From Flagellimonas chongwuensis (GTDB taxonomy: Bacteria; Bacteroidota; Bacteroidia; Flavobacteriales; Flavobacteriaceae): a stretch of 64,000 nt of DNA. This document shows positions 62,247 to 64,000 of the stretch, in pieces. The notes beneath the pieces were generated by a model. The model ran no database searches. It was not told the origin of the DNA and was given only the letters and a program-made list of their open reading frames with translations. The translations under genes were made by a program, and so were the position numbers. Position 1 is the first letter of the stretch; each line of letters opens with the position of its first letter. Location of the stretch: contig NZ_WYET01000003.1 of assembly GCF_013376415.1 (NCBI RefSeq), positions 1 through 64,000 of the forward strand. Direction: 5' to 3'.

Positions 62247-63998
62247 TTATTTTTTATCGTTTAACAACTTTGCCTGACCAGCCCAATCATCGCGTTGTGC
62301 ACGCCCTGGGAACCTTCCAGTAATCGAGTCTAGCAAATCATATTCTCTTTCTGTCATTCTAGCGACCTGGGCATAGGTGAATATGCCTATTTCGTTCAAG
62401 GTACGTTCCATTTCGGGACCAACACCTTTTATCTTTTTAAGGTCGTCCGGTGTTTCCGTAGTGGAATCAAATGTTCCTACTGCGCTGAGCAATTCATCCA
62501 CCCCGACCTTATCACCGACCACCGGCTTGGGTTCACCCATCAGTACATCGTCGGTTATTGGCTCATCATAGCCTACGGTTTTGTTAACCCCTGTTGGTAT
62601 TACATACAAAGGCTGTCCAGCATCCCTTAGTTTCTTGTATTTCTCACCGGATGATTTCAAGATTGATTTTACTTCCGCCTGTGCGATTACAGGGAATGTT
62701 CTTGAGTACAACAGGAACAATACAAAAAAGAATCCGATCGTTCCCACAAAGATTCCGATATCCACAAATGTTGGGGAGAACATGGTCCATGAAGATGGCA
62801 GGTAATCCCTATGCAATGAGGTAACAATGATCACGAAACGCTCGAACCACATCCCTATGTTCACCACAATAGAAATAAAGAAAGAGAACATGATACTGGT
62901 ACGTAATTTTTTGAACCACATAAACTGTGGCGAGAATACGTTACAGGTCATCATGGACCAGTAAGCCCACCAGTAAGGCCCTGTAGCCCTGTTCAAGAAG
63001 GCGTACTGTTCGTACTCAACTCCTGAATACCAAGCAATGAATAGCTCAGTAATATAGGCACACCCTACAATGGAACCTGTGATCATGATCACGATGTTCA
63101 TCAACTCGATATGCTGTACGGTGATGTATGCTTCAAGACTACATACTTTTCGCATGATAATCAAAAGCGTGTTCACCATGGCAAATCCAGAGAAAATCGC
63201 ACCGGCAACGAAGTACGGTGGGAAAATGGTGGTGTGCCATCCTGGAATTACCGACGTGGCAAAGTCAAACGATACGATGGTGTGTACAGAAAGTACAAGT
63301 GGCGTTGCCAAACCGGCCAATACCAAGGAAACTTCCTCAAAACGTTGCCAATCTTTGGCCCTACCTGTCCAACCAAAGCTCAACAAGCTGTATATCTTCT
63401 TTTGGAATGGTTTTACCGCCCTGTCACGAATCATGGCAAAGTCAGGCAAAAGACCTGTCCACCAGAACACCAATGACACAGAAAGATATGTTGAAATCGC
63501 AAATACGTCCCAAAGCAATGGTGAGTTAAAGTTCACCCACAAGGAACCAAATTGGTTTGGAATAGGAAGTACCCAGTAACCCAACCATGGACGACCCATG
63601 TGGATAATCGGGAACAAACCTGCCTGAACAACCGAGAAAATGGTCATCGCCTCAGCAGAACGGTTGATCGCCATTCTCCATTTTTGACGGAAAAGCAAGA
63701 GTACAGCTGAAATCAGTGTACCTGCGTGACCAATACCTACCCACCATACAAAGTTGGTAATATCCCAGGCCCAGTTAACGGTTCGGTTAAGTCCCCAAAC
63801 CCCAATACCTGTGGAAACGGTATAAATGATACATCCTAGACCCCAGAGGAATGCCACCAATGCAATGGAAAATACTATCCACCATTGCTTATTGGCCTTT
63901 CCCTCAACCGGACGGGCAATGTCCACTGTTACATCGTGGTATCCTTTGTCTCCGACCACTAAGGGCTTTCGAATAGGTGCTTCGTAATGCGACGCCAT
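62247..63998 (-). CDS. actC: Alternative complex III subunit ActC (NrfD/PsrC-like) with HhH tail
   Basis: A 583-residue membrane subunit with about ten helices in the NrfD/PsrC fold. It carries the quinol-binding site region (for example WWVGIGHAGTLISAVLLLFRQKW, and IIHMGRPWLGYWVLPIPNQFG). ActB would supply the Fe-S clusters. The start at 63998 gives MASHYEAPIRKPLVVGDKGY, a typical ActC N-terminus; the gene is complete. After the last helix (about 430) a soluble tail of about 150 residues ends in a helix-hairpin-helix-like module at 518-583 (LKKIKGVGPEMERTLNEIGI, then AQVARMTEREYDLL). Such a tail is not part of the core ActC fold. Confidence 0.93.
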   Translation of the reverse strand: MASHYEAPIRKPLVVGDKGYHDVTVDIARPVEGKANKQWWIVFSIALVAFLWGLGCIIYTVSTGIGVWGLNRTVNWAWDITNFVWWVGIGHAGTLISAVLLLFRQKWRMAINRSAEAMTIFSVVQAGLFPIIHMGRPWLGYWVLPIPNQFGSLWVNFNSPLLWDVFAISTYLSVSLVFWWTGLLPDFAMIRDRAVKPFQKKIYSLLSFGWTGRAKDWQRFEEVSLVLAGLATPLVLSVHTIVSFDFATSVIPGWHTTIFPPYFVAGAIFSGFAMVNTLLIIMRKVCSLEAYITVQHIELMNIVIMITGSIVGCAYITELFIAWYSGVEYEQYAFLNRATGPYWWAYWSMMTCNVFSPQFMWFKKLRTSIMFSFFISIVVNIGMWFERFVIIVTSLHRDYLPSSWTMFSPTFVDIGIFVGTIGFFFVLFLLYSRTFPVIAQAEVKSILKSSGEKYKKLRDAGQPLYVIPTGVNKTVGYDEPITDDVLMGEPKPVVGDKVGVDELLSAVGTFDSTTETPDDLKKIKGVGPEMERTLNEIGIFTYAQVARMTEREYDLLDSITGRFPGRAQRDDWAGQAKLLNDKK

Positions 63999-64000
63999 AA

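Noticed and set aside
1..64000. Search by eye for tRNA, rRNA, CRISPR arrays, insertion sequences, toxin-antitoxin or phage-defence islands
   Set aside because: No cloverleaf, repeat-spacer array, transposase, terminal inverted repeats or defence-type genes were seen; the window is mostly conserved core sequence.

Overview
The window comes from a marine-type member of the Flavobacteriaceae (Bacteroidota); an Allomuricauda/Muricauda-like genus would fit, but that is a guess. The evidence is SprA and PorP/SprF proteins of the type IX secretion system (T9SS), a type-B T9SS sorting domain, an alternative complex III (Act) operon joined to an A1-type cytochrome oxidase, MacB-like exporters, LytTR two-component genes, absence of Shine-Dalgarno sites at most starts, and several promoters of the Bacteroidota form TTTG-N19/20-TAnnTTTG. 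Coding density is very high. No gene-free stretch exceeds about 210 bases. I saw no tRNA, rRNA, CRISPR array, insertion sequence or prophage.

Layout. 1-4 kb: start of a GMC oxidoreductase (minus, cut by the window edge), a secreted S9 peptidase and an Nramp-like transporter. 4-9 kb (minus): a T9SS surface module of type-B adhesin, PorP/SprF-like partner and OmpA/PD40 protein. 9-13.5 kb (minus): fabD, a gamma-carbonic anhydrase and a LytS/LytTR-type two-component pair. 13.7-20.3 kb: a VWA protein, a lone PorP/SprF-like protein (minus), a NifU-type Fe-S scaffold, dodecin, a YyaL-like thioredoxin-domain lipoprotein and MscS. 20.3-30.5 kb (minus): tsaB and an eight-gene MacAB/TolC-type exporter operon containing two [permease-permease-adaptor] triplets but one ATPase.

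30.6-37.4 kb (minus): cytochrome-oxidase assembly genes (small CxxC protein, DUF420/CtaM-like, SCO, cysteine-free SCO-like), oxidase subunits IV, III and III, heme O synthase, TonB, VanZ and gcvH. 37.5-47.6 kb (minus): sprA, ruvA and maeB. 47.7-56.7 kb: MFS sugar transporter, queG, a divergent cupin/TetR pair with two matching palindromic operators, a TsdA-like diheme cytochrome, ruvB, an acyl-CoA oxidase-like gene and a GIN-domain protein. 56.8-64 kb (minus): coxA, coxB, actF, actE, actD and actC.

Together, the two respiratory blocks encode most of one quinol-to-oxygen branch: Act complex (quinol to cytochrome c) and Cox I-IV (cytochrome c to O2), with heme O synthesis and copper delivery. 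ActA and ActB are presumably just beyond 64 kb. SprA supplies the T9SS outer-membrane channel, and the 4-9 kb module and the lone PorP/SprF-like gene are likely clients or partners. Most of the window is conserved core sequence. The parts most worth a second look are the duplicated exporter, the cupin/TetR switch, the TsdA-like cytochrome, the SCO-like protein without cysteines, and the helix-hairpin-helix tail on ActC.
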